In this document: in pieces, positions 25,036 through 35,504 of the stretch
Layout: the number at the start of each line of letters is the position of its first letter
How positions within the stretch are numbered: the stretch's first letter is position 1
Source of the DNA: Apostichopus japonicus
Lineage: Eukaryota > Echinodermata > Holothuroidea > Aspidochirotida > Stichopodidae
Length of the DNA stretch: 64,000 nucleotides
Direction of reading: 5' to 3'
Assembly (NCBI RefSeq): GCF_037975245.1
Contig: NC_092562.1
Coordinates: 23,987,554 to 24,051,553, forward strand
The notes under the pieces: generated by a model
Databases searched by the model: none
The model's input: the letters and a program-made list of their open reading frames with translations, nothing else
Told to the model about the DNA's origin: nothing
Made by a program: the position numbers and the translations under genes

Positions 25036-25057
25036 ATAATCGATACGTTGGGCTCCA
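25036..25057 (-). promoter_or_regulatory. Candidate tRNA primer-binding site
   Basis: Immediately inside the 5' LTR the minus strand reads TGGAGCCCAACGTATCG. It starts with the TGG expected to pair with a tRNA 3' CCA end, with zero spacing from the LTR. I cannot assign the tRNA. Confidence 0.6.
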
Positions 25058-25386
25058 TGTTGTGTTTTCGTTGTAAAGGCTGATTAATTAGACATCTCAG
25101 GATAATTAGCAATCAGAAACACGGTTAAAGTCTGATTTGACTCCGATTTATTGATATTTTTTCTGCGTTTGAAATATTTTCTGTCAACACACTCCCAGAA
25201 CGTGACTCCCGTCTGAACGTGACTCCCGTCTGAACGAACAAAGGTCCTTCCAGAAGTTTCAATCTCGGTCTCTTGACCAAATCACGTGACATACAAAATA
25301 ATAAATAATTATGAATCAATAACCAATCACGATACTGAAGATTATCTTTGATGTTACCAAAGGCATTGGAAATTCTCTACACAACA
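25058..25386 (-). repeat. 5' LTR of the gypsy-like element
   Basis: A 329-base LTR starting TGTTGTGTAG and ending CACAACA on the minus strand. It contains a 17-base tandem duplication (AACGTGACTCCCGTCTG twice, about 25199-25233) absent from the other LTR. The GTAG target duplicate follows at 25387. Confidence 0.88.
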
Positions 25387-25390
25387 GTAG

Positions 25391-26903
25391 CAACTGGAAG
25401 TTGATATAGCCTCAGTCATGATAATTTAGGGGGAAAAAAACAGATTATTTGAAAAACTGGGGTGTGTGTACTTCACATGCAAGATTATAACTTGGCCTCT
25501 TTGACTTGTAGCATGAAAAATCATCTACAACAGTTTGCAGTGTTCCAGAAATCTGGAAGGGGAAAAAGGACGGGGGAGCCTTGGGTCAATTAGTTGTCAG
25601 GGAGGGGGGAAATATAGGAATGAGAAATAATATATTCTAAATTCTTCTTATATTAGAAATAAAAACTTTAAACTGATTGCTTTATGGATCAGCAGAGAAA
25701 ATTTGAAGAGCTGATGAATAATGTGAACATCTAGACGACAAGTATCAAGGAAGTTGTTTCCACCTTTTGTTCAACTTTTGCTTTACCTGACTTTGAAAAT
25801 AGGCACAATTTTAGTAGGTTAGCTTGTAGATTATAATTACATATCCAGTAATGTTCCAATAGATTTGCTTTTATAGATCAATGGTAAACAGGACTAGACT
25901 CACAGGTTAAGAGGGACCAATATATGATATGAAACTATCTATAACCTTGGGCATAGAGCTCTTGAAATTTCTTTTTATTTAAACCTTTACGGAGAGGTCT
26001 GGTAGGATAAATCAGAGTCAACACACCCCCCCAGGACTTGCCCCTCTACCAACCCCCCCATCCCTCCAGTGCTTTTCTACTATCTATTACAGAAAATTAA
26101 ACAGCTATAATAGTACATCTGGTCTAAATTATCAAATATTACATCAGAATGTATTTCAAACCCTTCTAGTTAGACCAATACTAACCTCACAACACTCTTG
26201 TGCTACCTTTTCTGATGTACTGCTTACTTGCAAAATGGTGTCCCAAATGGCCAATTCCTCTTCTTTGGTAGACTTAGCTGCTAAAAGGGGGGGGGGGGGG
26301 AATCCTTACTTGCTCTAGTGCATGAATGTTGATATAGAAATGTTTATGAAATTATCATTTAGAAACTTCATCCATTATTTTCAAACCACCCATCATCTCT
26401 GAGAAAATACCTAAATTCACAAATTTCTCTAACCATGGGTACGAAACATTGCATAGTTTGCAGTTTAAGAAAATATTGGGGCTTAATTCACTATCGTCCT
26501 TAAGTTTATTGCATTAATGTCAAAATGTATGATTTAAAACACAAATTTAGAAGGTTGTCCTGTTTTTTTCAACCAACCATCAAGTATTAGAAAGACCTTT
26601 CACATGCTCCAACCTTAACTACTGAGCATTAACGAACTCTGCATATGATATTCTTTGCCAAAGACGAACATAGGTACATTGTGTCATCATAGAATGACTA
26701 CTGGCTTCAGTGACTCTGGTTATAAGTTGAATACAAAAAGCAAAGGCGACCAGTCACAGATCAAGGTGTGGGGGGAGGGCGGCGGGATGGGGGTTGAAAA
26801 GCAATTATTAGCACAACCTTGTGTGTGGACCTAGTTAAAGACCTTTCACATTCCAAATTTGTAAAGAAATGACAAACTGAATAATTGTCTTTCCAGGCTA
26901 TAT
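25391..26903. other. Intergenic region, no gene seen
   Basis: AT-rich DNA with a G-run at 26285-26300. It lies downstream of the minus-strand gene that ends at 26904. I see no conserved motif, RNA gene or exon. Confidence 0.5.
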
Positions 26904-27098
26904 TCATGAACAGAAAACCGGAAAGGGGATTTTTTTAAACATATTCTGCATTACTAATAAGAAATGTTTTGGCTCATGGCTTATGTTCCTGAAGAATGAT
27001 CCACATCCTCCTCTGATCAATAATGTTTCTGATTTATTCAAATTTTCTGGCGAGCAGCAGAATGGGAAATCAATCATGTTCAGGTTACTATCGGGCAC
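26904..27098 (-). CDS. Terminal exon of unrecognised minus-strand gene
   Basis: A 64-codon exon with a TTAG acceptor, ending at TGA (26904-26906). It starts in phase 0 with VPDSNLNMIDFPFCC and ends KKIPFPVFCS. Its phase matches the donor of the exon at 27141-27578. I do not recognise the family. The gene's seven exons together encode an alpha-helical, leucine-rich protein end of roughly 480 residues, with no signal peptide or catalytic motif that I can see. Confidence 0.55.
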   Translation of the reverse strand: MPDSNLNMIDFPFCCSPENLNKSETLLIRGGCGSFFRNISHEPKHFLLVMQNMFKKIPFPVFCS

Positions 27099-27140
27099 CT
27101 AACTGAAGAAAAAAAAAGTAATTTCCAAAGGAAAACTTAC

Positions 27141-27578
27141 TTTCTGAAAGTCAGGAGCCAAACATTTTAGTTGATCATATACCTTTAGCTTTGTTGACCA
27201 ATGAAACTTGTATAAATTCTTGCTCATGAGCTGTAAATTTGCATCGGCTGAGAGGTGATGAAAGGAAGAGAACGATGAGGTAGTTAACTCTGTGAAAGCT
27301 AGAAACCATGACAGCGTAGCTGAAATGTCTACGATATCAATAATGGTAAAACTAGCTGGAGATCGTTGGTACAAAGACCTCAAAGACAAACAAAGATCCT
27401 GTGTAATAGAGAGGTATATAACGTAGCATGCAGGTCAGTGAGGCCTCTTGTAAATTGCATTTAATTGCCTGGAACTTCAAATCCGCTACTGAACTAGACG
27501 TAAAGATATCGATTGGATCTTTCGTATTAAGTTTCACATCACCACTGGCCTCAACAAAGACTTGTGACCCCTTAACAA
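27141..27578 (-). CDS. Exon of unrecognised gene, one-base frameshift
   Basis: This exon enters in phase 1 after a TGATAG acceptor (KGSQVFVEASGDVK) and leaves in phase 0 at a GTAAGT donor (CLAPDFQK). Its 438 bases are one too many for those phases. The upstream half reads in one frame (to KCNLQEASL). The downstream half reads in another (LCLSLRSLYQRSPASF onward). The switch lies between 27400 and 27437. Either a one-base insertion has broken the gene or the assembly is off by one base here. Confidence 0.5.
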
Positions 27579-28009
27579 CTATCAGTTCTACAAACATATG
27601 TAATCCGTTCTTTGCTCCTTAATCCGCTTCCTGTATAGTCATGGTTTATTTGCGTCTAATTCCATCAATGCAACTTACACTTATCTAGCATCATACTTTC
27701 ATTGTGTTACATTTTGTACTTTTCATTCGACTGCCAAGTAGTGTTGCTGACGAAAGTCCCAGGGGGAATGAAAGTTCCAAATTTTCAAAAACTTTACTCC
27801 TTATTTGTCAATTGAGAGTCACATCTCATTTCTCTGGTTTTCTCTGATAATATTTTCTTTTGGAGTAAATGTGGATTTTCGTTAAATAATGATATGTATA
27901 TAGATACATATCGATATGTATGTAAATATATAGATACCATGTTGTACTACAAAGTCAGATTTGATATATATTTCTTTACCATCATTAGTTATGTAGGTTA
28001 TACCCTTAC

Positions 28010-28316
28010 AGACCAGTTGCAGGGACTCGGTACAGAGTTCCTTAACTATGCTCCACTGCTTAGAGTTACTCTCCAACAATTCACACAGACACATCATAGA
28101 GGAAAACAACAGTTCCTGTGAGATGTACTTTACGGCTGATTGCAAAAGTCTATTGAGTAGTTTTAGCGCCCTCTCCCAAGGCATCGTGGATGCCACTCTG
28201 CTGCCCTCTATGGCATTACATCCAAGCGAAAGGCTCGGAAATGTCAACTCTACGAGAAGTTCATCACATGACAAGACAGGCGTCTGCATGATTGGACAGT
28301 CAAAGAAAACCGATTC
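28010..28316 (-). CDS. Exon of unrecognised minus-strand gene
   Basis: A 307-base exon, phase 0 to 1, with a CAACAG acceptor and GTAAGG donor. It reads ESVFFDCPIMQTPVL, then ERALKLLNRLLQSAVKYI and LLFSSMMCLCELLE. The regular leucine spacing suggests stacked helices of the armadillo/HEAT kind, but no family is recognised. It is the longest uninterrupted exon of this gene and the best query for a homology search. Confidence 0.62.
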
Positions 28317-28594
28317 CTGTTGAATTAAAGAAAGTATCATTTAGTTTGCTAATAATTTAGTGATACCTGAATCTTCCAAATTGGCGAGACAGTTTAATGT
28401 TTTTATATAAAGTGTTTTGAAGCTCACAAAATTGACAGAAATCAATGAGAATTTAAATGATTTTTTTTATTCAGAATATTTCTTCACTCAGTCCAGATGG
28501 TGAATCACAAAATTACTTTATTATTAAGAAAATCATTATGATTCCCTAAATAAAACTTATGAATTGGCATGAAACAAGATCCCAAGGGCACTGT

Positions 28595-29652
28595 GGTTCC
28601 TTGCTTGGGGTATATGACAATACACATAATATTATCAAGCAAGATTGGGCTCAAATAGTCCTAGTAATTGTGGTCCTACATGTTCCCATAAAGTAACCAA
28701 CACTATAGCCAACACTTTTGTGATCACAAAATGTGATCGGATTTTTGATCAAAAGTCACTTTTGAGATCTAAATATGGCATCGAAAATGTAAGAAATATA
28801 TGAGACCTACAAGCGTGTCAACAGATATGATAACATTGGTGACCTCAGATGACATGACCTTTAAGTTTCAAAATGTTCCACCACCCCATTCACAACTTAT
28901 AAAACTCCCAAAATATCACCCATGTCACACCTTGGCATTGAGATTTAATTGCATTAAATGTCTAGAAATTAACTTTGAACTTGTATACATAACTTCACAC
29001 ACAAAGGTCAACCAATTGACATTTTTGACCGGTGAGACCTAACTAGAGCATGACTGTAAAAATTCAAACATTTTTTCTTTGCCCATTTTCTTCCCCCAAA
29101 ATACTACTTTTTTAACATTAGCTGACCTTTGGTGACGTTGGATCACGTGACCGTTAAGTTTGAAAATATTCCCCTATACCATTTGCAACTTGTCCAAAAA
29201 ATCAACCTTGTCACACCTTGGCACTGGGAGTTATTACACTAAATGTCTGAAAATTAACTTTGACCTCATATAACTTAACATACAAAGGTCACCTTGGGTC
29301 AACTTATTGACCGTTATATTTGGAAACGATCCATTACCCCATTCACAACTACTCCCAAAATATCAACCATGTCGGACCCTGTCAATGGGAGTTATTGCTG
29401 TTTTTAATATATTGGTTTTTAGCATCTTACTGACCTTTGGTGACGTTTGCGGGCACCAAAAACAATAGGGATCTTCCTCTCACTATGGGCTATCCACCCA
29501 ACAAGTTTGATCATTATACATCATTTCCTTATTGAGATATCGTGTACACAAGCCAAGCGTCACATACACACACACTCACCCACACACGCACACGCACACA
29601 CACACGCCAAGTTGAACGCATAGGTTCCTTGCTTTGCAAAAAGCAAGGAACC
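28595..29652. mobile_element. 1.06-kb element with 12-bp inverted ends
   Basis: It starts GGTTCCTTGCTT and ends with the exact inverse AAGCAAGGAACC. The interior holds about three degraded tandem copies of a 190-base unit (28830-29020, 29124-29310, 29311-29400). These are marked by TGACCTTTGGTGACG, CCCATTCACAACT and TCACACCTTGGCA. A (CA)n tract lies at 29565-29606. The right end also forms a local hairpin: GGTTCCTTGCTTT at 29623-29635 pairs perfectly with 29640-29652. It lies in an intron of the minus-strand gene. No target duplication could be identified. Confidence 0.65.
29565..29606. repeat. (CA)n microsatellite
   Basis: Interrupted CA dinucleotide tract, with CACG and CTCA interruptions. 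Confidence 0.9.
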
Positions 29653-30201
29653 AAAAAGGGGTTGGTAAAGAAGAAAATTAGGCCTTGCTATTTTGATACA
29701 AAAGGCGCACTAAAAAGTTATGATCAAAAAGAGTAAAACTTGTTTTGTGGGAATCAAGCGATATGCCACCATTTATTCAGACATTATCAACCAATGGACA
29801 TACAGCTAAAGGCTAAGACTGCTATGGACAACATCACACCCTCACCCTAACATACAGAGGAGAAAGACAGATGACGTCTTGCGTTCACTGAAACTGGTCA
29901 GTAGAATGCAGAAGATATACTATCAATGTTAGAAAGGAAACGAATATCCTACACTCAGCTGGACAGATAGTTAGAGGAATCTCTTATAAGACAGTGGTCA
30001 TACATACATAGAACAAAACTAACTCTTGTGTAGTCTCCAGCAAACCATAACAGGGGTGTGATATATCCAAGGTTCTTTTGGTTGTCTTTCACATTTTGTT
30101 ATGAACTTTTTTACACATGAATGAAAAGAACCTTTCAAAAACCTGATTTAAACAAATCTGTGTAGAATGTTAATAACCACACTGAGAGGAATCTATAGAA
30201 T

Positions 30202-30620
30202 AGGAAATAATAGTCGTAGGTTCACTTAAGGTTTTTGGAATAATATAGAACGAGTTAGCACGCAAGATCATACAGTATCATCTGATGAAAGGAAGGCAGG
30301 AATCCAAACATGTCCAAAAATAAATATATAAATAAATAACATTGTAAAGGAAATAATAGTCGTTACCTCACTTTAAGGTTTGTGGAATAATTTAGAACAA
30401 GTTAGCACGCAAGATCATACATTATCATCTGATGAAAGTAAACAGGAAACCAAGCATGTCCAAAAATAAATAAATAACACGGTAAAGGAAATAATAGTCG
30501 TAACTATACTTAAGGTTTGTGGAATAATTTACATAGTGTGAACCGGGAAAGTCATACAAATCATCTGATGAAAGTTGAGCAGGGCGGGGGGGGGGGGGGG
30601 AAATAACACCGTAAAGGAAA
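30202..30620. repeat. Three-copy minisatellite, about 140-bp unit
   Basis: Units start at 30202, 30348 and 30486 (AGGAAATAATAGTCGT each time). A fourth partial start lies at 30615. Units run 146, 138 and 129 bases and share TTAGCACGCAAGATCATAC and ATCATCTGATGAAAG. A G-run interrupts the last unit. Confidence 0.88.
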
Positions 30621-30951
30621 CCCTGTTCAAATATAAACAGAAGGACGTGTGAAACATCAACAAGATGTGAACGAGAGCTCATATTATTGAAAAAAGGGGA
30701 AAGAGGCAAAGAAGTATAGCATGTCAATGTGTCAACCTAACCTCACATTATCATCTTTCACATTCATTTTGGAGAGAATTAAAAATTTGCAGGAGGACCA
30801 CATTTCCACTAGTGAACATAGCAAACCCCATTCTTATTGACCTCTCCTCTGCCCCCCCCCCCCTGACTACCCCATCACCTTGTTTCCCATCACAATCTTT
30901 GCTGTCTCCACCCATCCGCAAGTGACACTATTACCTAGATCCGTATCTTAC

Positions 30952-31103
30952 CTGACAAAAGCACACCACAAAGTTGAATATGTTCAATTCTCTGTTTTTG
31001 TCCAAGCCTCAGTCTGCAGATACTGGAACAAGACCGAAAAGAGCAGACCTTTTCCCATTCTTGACGGATGTGACTCTTTGAGCAGTGGCAGACTCTGTAC
31101 GAC
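30952..31103 (-). CDS. Exon of unrecognised gene, A-run frameshift
   Basis: This exon has a CTATAG acceptor and GTAAGA donor. It starts in phase 0 (VVQSLPLLKESHPSRM) and reads GKGLLFSVLFQYLQTEAW. The same frame then hits TGA at 30984-30986. One extra base in the A5 run at 30995-30999 would carry the frame through to the donor in phase 0, matching the exon at 28010-28316. The exon is therefore either broken by a one-base homopolymer loss or contains an assembly error. Confidence 0.5.
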
Positions 31104-31168
31104 CTATAGCAAGGATATCAGAGGAAAATCAAAACCAGTGGAATGGTTATAGAGTATATTAAAGGAGT

Positions 31169-31397
31169 GTTAGCTCAGTGTTAGCTCAGTGGTTAACGCC
31201 GGTGCCTTTCAATCATAAGGTCCCCGGTTCGAGTCACTCCCAGATTAATATGTATGTCGTCCAGTAACAGAGTTGTTGACAATTAACAATTCATAATCAT
31301 GGACGTTAAATATGAATGTAAGAGACTGACTTCTGAGTCACGTGAAGAAGAGCTCTCTGTAATGTAGCTTCTGGTTTTTGTAAGATTAGGCAGCCAA
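31169..31397 (+). repeat. tRNA-derived SINE
   Basis: Box A TTAGCTCAGTGGTTAACG (31181-31198; its first part is duplicated just upstream) and box B GGTTCGAGTC (31226-31235) are followed by an unrelated body containing CATGGACGTTAAATATGAAT and AGAGACTGACTT. This is typical SINE architecture. Confidence 0.75.
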
Positions 31398-32283
31398 CTT
31401 GAACAGCGAGCTAAAAAGAAAAGTCAGAAAATAATTGACCTGTTCATATGTGGAATTGAGAAGTGAAACAAACAACAACAAAATATGACATTTTTGGAAA
31501 AAATACACTTTTGGGTTTCTAGCAATTTACAGGCAACAAAATACAGTCCTGAAAGTATCTCATTTGGACAGATGTAAATTAAAATGCAAGCTGACTGTTT
31601 TGAGTATTTCACAAAAATGATGATATTTATCTGACTCCAATCAAATCATCTACTCTCCCATTAGACATAAATGAAGAACTTGGTAACAACTTTAATAGCA
31701 GTGCACCCCTACTGATCCCCTTCTAGGTCCCTATTATCACCTCCCTCTACCTTGTGTTTCTACATCAAGACTGGAAAGGTGAGAGAGAGGAGTGTTGACT
31801 GTTGACATCATCTCCTCCCCACCCCACACTCCCCCCTCTCACCCCCACACTCCCACACATGTTTCTGCACATTGTAAAGTCATGTGAGAAGGTCTTGCAT
31901 GGCCTTGATATTCAGACTATGTCAAACATTAACAACTTATGCACTACTGCTGAAACAGAAATGAAAAAATAAAATCTATGTTTTTTTAAACTATCTTAAC
32001 TGTCATTAAGATGATATCATCAACCTGATTACAGGTACAAGGAGGTCACATGAGGTCAATACATGAGAATAATACAAAGCCACCACTAAGAAAACAACAA
32101 CTTCATATCACCAAATCGCCCACTCAATTAAATCTCCCACCCTTATTCTCCGTCATTTCCAAATTTTTCTCTAATAGCAAAGCCAAAATTGAAGTTGCAC
32201 GACTCTCTTTGTGCCAGCATATTGCCTGTGGTTCACATAGTACAGTTTTTCACCTGCAATGTTAAATTGGCCGAGTAACTCAC

Positions 32284-32454
32284 CTGAGAATTGTTAGAAT
32301 TTGTAAGTCTGTTGAACGTCTGGTTCAAGCTGAGATCCCAATCATCCAATGGTAATATTGTATAGAGGTCACACCTCTCGGCTGAACACCAAAGCCATTC
32401 ATGAATATGCAGGAACATGGGAAGAGGCAGTTGACTCATACACCTCAAAGATAG
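32284..32454 (-). CDS. Exon of unrecognised minus-strand gene
   Basis: A 57-codon exon, phase 0-0, with a TTTCAG acceptor and GTGAGT donor. It reads LSLRCMSQLPLPMFL, then HEWLWCSAERCDLYTILP and LDDWDLSLNQTFNRL. It is uninterrupted, and its phases agree with both neighbouring exons. Family unknown. Confidence 0.62.
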
Positions 32455-32837
32455 CTGAAATAAACATTAAACAAAAAATGAAAAGATAACAATTTGGAAG
32501 TGTCTGAAAGAGGAAGTTTCTCTTATTAATTTCCTCTAATTAATGGAGGAAGTCAACAAACCAGGAATTAACAGTAAATGAGGAACTAAAAGAATCAAAA
32601 TGGCAAAATATGGTATTTCCCGAGTTACATCGTAAAATTGCTCTAAATATTTTCATCTTCAATATCCATTCTATGATCGTTACAGATGCGTGTCTGTCAG
32701 TCACATGTGGGAGAGTGAGGGAGTGTTTTAGCAGCCTGGTAGATTAACGGTTGAATCTGAAACCACCATTATTGAACTAGAATGCACCGTTCAGAAAAGA
32801 AACAGCTCTGTGCTTCTTCTTTTTTCATTTCTCTTTG

Positions 32838-33290
32838 ATTGATTGATTGCTTGATTGATTGATTGCTTGATTGCTTGATTGATTGATTGATTCATTGATT
32901 GATTCATTGATTCATTCCTTGATTCATTCATTGATTCATTCATTCATTCATTCATTCAGTCAGTCAGTCAGTCAGTCAGTCAGTCAGTCAGTCAGTCAGT
33001 CAGTCAGTCAGTCAGTCAGTCAGTCAGTCAGTCAGTCAGTCAGTCAGTCAGTCAGTCAGTCAGTCAGTCAGTCAGTCAGTCAGTCAGTCAGTCAGTCAGT
33101 CAGTCAGTCAGTCAGTCAGTCAGTCAGTCAGTCAGTCAGTCAGTCAGTCAGTCAGTCAGTCAGTCAGTCAGTCAGTCATTCATTCAGTCAGTCAGTCAGT
33201 CAGTCAGTCAGTCAGTCAGTCAGTCAGTCAGTCAGTCAGTCATTCATTCATTCATTCATTCATTTATTCATTTATTTATTTATTTATTAT
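32838..33290. repeat. Compound (GATT/CAGT/CATT)n tetranucleotide array
   Basis: A run of GATT-type repeats grades into roughly 55 uninterrupted CAGT units (from 32957). These are followed by CATT CATT and about 14 more CAGT units, then CATT/TTTA repeats. The sequence is open in more than one frame, giving an artificial Ser-Val-Ser-Gln polymer that is not a gene. Confidence 0.97.
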
Positions 33291-34039
33291 TAATTTATAA
33301 TTATTTTTTAATGTTTTATTATTATTTATTTTAATGCACAGGTCAGAATCTTTAGTGAATTTCTTTGGTTGTTGTCAATTTACTTTTATAATCTGGACAG
33401 AAAATTACAAAAGCAATCTAAACCCAAGGTGTGAAGTATTCCAGTCTCTTTCCACTGGTTATATCCATTTTTTTCACCTTAAAATTTAAAAAAAAAATCT
33501 TCAATTTTAAGTTTTTCAGCAAGCTTAGAATAGCAAATATTTATTTTCATTGTCGTACCCAATTGAAGCCATTTTGTACATTCCGTAATATGAAACACGA
33601 CCAAAAAAAAATACAAAACTTGACTGCCTTTTAAGTCAACATTTTGGGTTTCCCTACCGTGAAGTAGATAATGACACTATCATTATGATTGCTAATTCAT
33701 GAAAGCAGTATTTTGCATATAAATTAGTCTCCAATTATGTAATAAACCCTACGTATATCTACTCATTTCTTAGGTTGCAAGTAGTCAAAAGTTCTAGGAA
33801 CTCCCCTATTTTAACTTCTACCCCATTTTAAAGTTATTTGGTGAGTCATTTGATTGATGATGACCCTGAGTCTTTCCTCAACACTTTAATACCCTGGAGA
33901 CTGTAGTAGGAGCCAAGAGTGTTATAAATGAAAGTCTATATATTTCAAATAATTTGAACTTGTTAAGTACCCTAATATCCCAAGTTAAACTGTCCAACTA
34001 TTACTCTGTCCATCAAAACTTGCTGACATGATTCTCCAG

Positions 34040-34070
<31 letters not shown>

Positions 34071-35085
34071 ATATCACTATTCAATCATTATCAAAATAAG
34101 CTCAAAACGGTACTTGACATAATTGAGGCCTATAGAACCTAAATATGGGAAGTCCTTATACGACATACTTAGAAAAGGTTATGTTATTATGTTTTGATTT
34201 AATGCTGTAGTAGCGTCGTCTACTAAGAGCAGTAAAGATAACTTCCTGATGGGATACAAATCAGACTGCCTTTGGAAAGAGGGAGCGACCCTTTCAGAAA
34301 AAATCAATTGGAATTTGTCTCGTTTGTAACCTTTGACATTTATAACCACATTTCATTGTTCCTTGTGTGATCCTGGTGGACTAAGGTAACAATGATTGTG
34401 TTTTCAGATTCAAATTATTTTCTCTCTTTTTACACAGTCAAGAGTGGTATCTCCAGCTTATCAGACTATGAAAGTGAAACAAAGAGTTCTAAAGTAACTA
34501 ACAACTAATTCACTTGAATTCCACTTCCTGTATATAGTGACATACTGTTTGTACTGTACATCTGGAGCAAGAAAAACATTGGACCATATTTTTTTCCCCT
34601 AGTTTTTTGATACTATGGTTTGCTAAATGCTGCTTTCTGACTTAAACTTGATAAAAAATTCAGCGCTACAGTCCATGGTAAAATCCGATGACAAAATTTA
34701 CTCAAAAGCTTCTTTGGTTTTAAGTGTCACTTCATGTTGTAATTGAAGCAAAAATTTTGAAACTTGCTGTTCCCAGTCAACTTAATGCTGAGGATTGAAT
34801 CAAATTCATTATTGACGTACTCTAAATTCTCAAAGAATGTCAAAGTTTGGTAAGTTGAAATCTTATTTAAGTAATAGTCATATGTTTGGAAGAAGATTTA
34901 ACTAGCTTTAGAGTAGCAAGTTAAAAATTTGATTCAAAATGCAAACTTTACTTTAACAGTGTGATGGGGTGGGGGTGGTAGGTGGGGGAGTGGTTGAGGG
35001 GAGGGGGTAGAGGGGAGGGGATGGAGAATCATGCTAATTTTTATGGGTACTGATGGAGATGTATGTGGGTGCTGTTATTACTTAC
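33291..35085. other. Intronic stretch of minus-strand gene
   Basis: AT-rich DNA with a (TA)n tract at 34040-34066 and a G-rich stretch at 34965-35025. No exon is recognised. Confidence 0.5.
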
Positions 35086-35161
35086 TTTCAGTAATCTTGG
35101 AAGAGCTTTTAACATCGACTGACCCCTGTGGAGAGCTACTTCCAGAAGAGCCAGCAACATT
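35086..35161 (-). CDS. Short exon of unrecognised minus-strand gene
   Basis: A 76-base exon, phase 2 to 0, between a TTTCATAG acceptor and a GTAAGT donor. In the phase supplied by the exon at 37644-37740 it reads MLLALLEVALHRGQSML and then KALPRLLK, strongly helical and leucine-rich. The opposite strand is also open here, but the phase match at both ends of this reading favours the minus strand. Its 5' edge coincides with the start of a 170-base tandem duplication. Confidence 0.6.
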
Positions 35162-35490
35162 CTATGAAACAGAGCAAAAATGGATCAAAACAAACAATGG
35201 CGAAAAGAGATACGGAGAAACGGAAATACTGCCGACATTTGATACAGCTGCACTTCCTAATTTCACTTTCAAAAGCATTCCACTTTCACCTATATAGAGT
35301 TGGTAGTACTTAGGGAATAGCCAGCAGCATTTTATAAACAGAGCAAAAATGGATCAAAACAAACAATGGCGAAAAGAGATGCGGAGAAACGGAAATACTG
35401 CCGACATTTGATACAGCGGCACTTCCTAATTTCACTTTCAAAAGCATTTCACTTTCACCTATATAGAGTTGGTAGTACTTAGGGAATGAG
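35151..35490. repeat. 170-bp perfect-period tandem duplication
   Basis: Units 35151-35320 and 35321-35490 are nearly identical (both contain AGCAAAAATGGATCAAAACA and ACGGAAATACTGCCGACATT). The first unit covers the first bases and acceptor of the minus-strand exon at 35086-35161, so a second acceptor-like site exists upstream. Confidence 0.95.
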
Positions 35491-35504
35491 TTAGACCAAA
35501 GTCT

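Larger units (their letters stand above)
15109..25386 (-). mobile_element. Degenerate Ty3/gypsy-like LTR retrotransposon
   Basis: Two direct LTRs (15109-15423 and 25058-25386) enclose about 9.6 kb. The element begins and ends with TGTTGT/ACARCA-type inverted ends and is flanked by a 4-base duplication GTAG (15105-15108 and 25387-25390). A TGG-starting primer-site candidate abuts the 5' LTR on the minus strand. In minus-strand order the interior carries gag, a CCHC knuckle, protease, reverse transcriptase, RNase H and integrase fragments, all interrupted by stops or frameshifts. The integrase core appears deleted. Nested inside are a hAT MITE (21637-21885) and a MULE transposase relic (about 23680-24780). 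The LTRs differ at roughly 10% of positions by eye, so this is an old, inactive copy. Confidence 0.9.

Noticed and set aside
32883-33293. 136-codon open frame encoding a Ser-Val-Ser-Gln polymer
   Set aside because: It is the translation of the (CAGT)n microsatellite, open in several frames, with no splice or start context.
35031-35297. Plus-strand open frame (EELLTSTDPCGELLPEEPATF)
   Set aside because: Protein-like, but the opposite strand has an exon with matching phases at both ends, and the frame runs into the tandem duplication. I keep the minus-strand exon.
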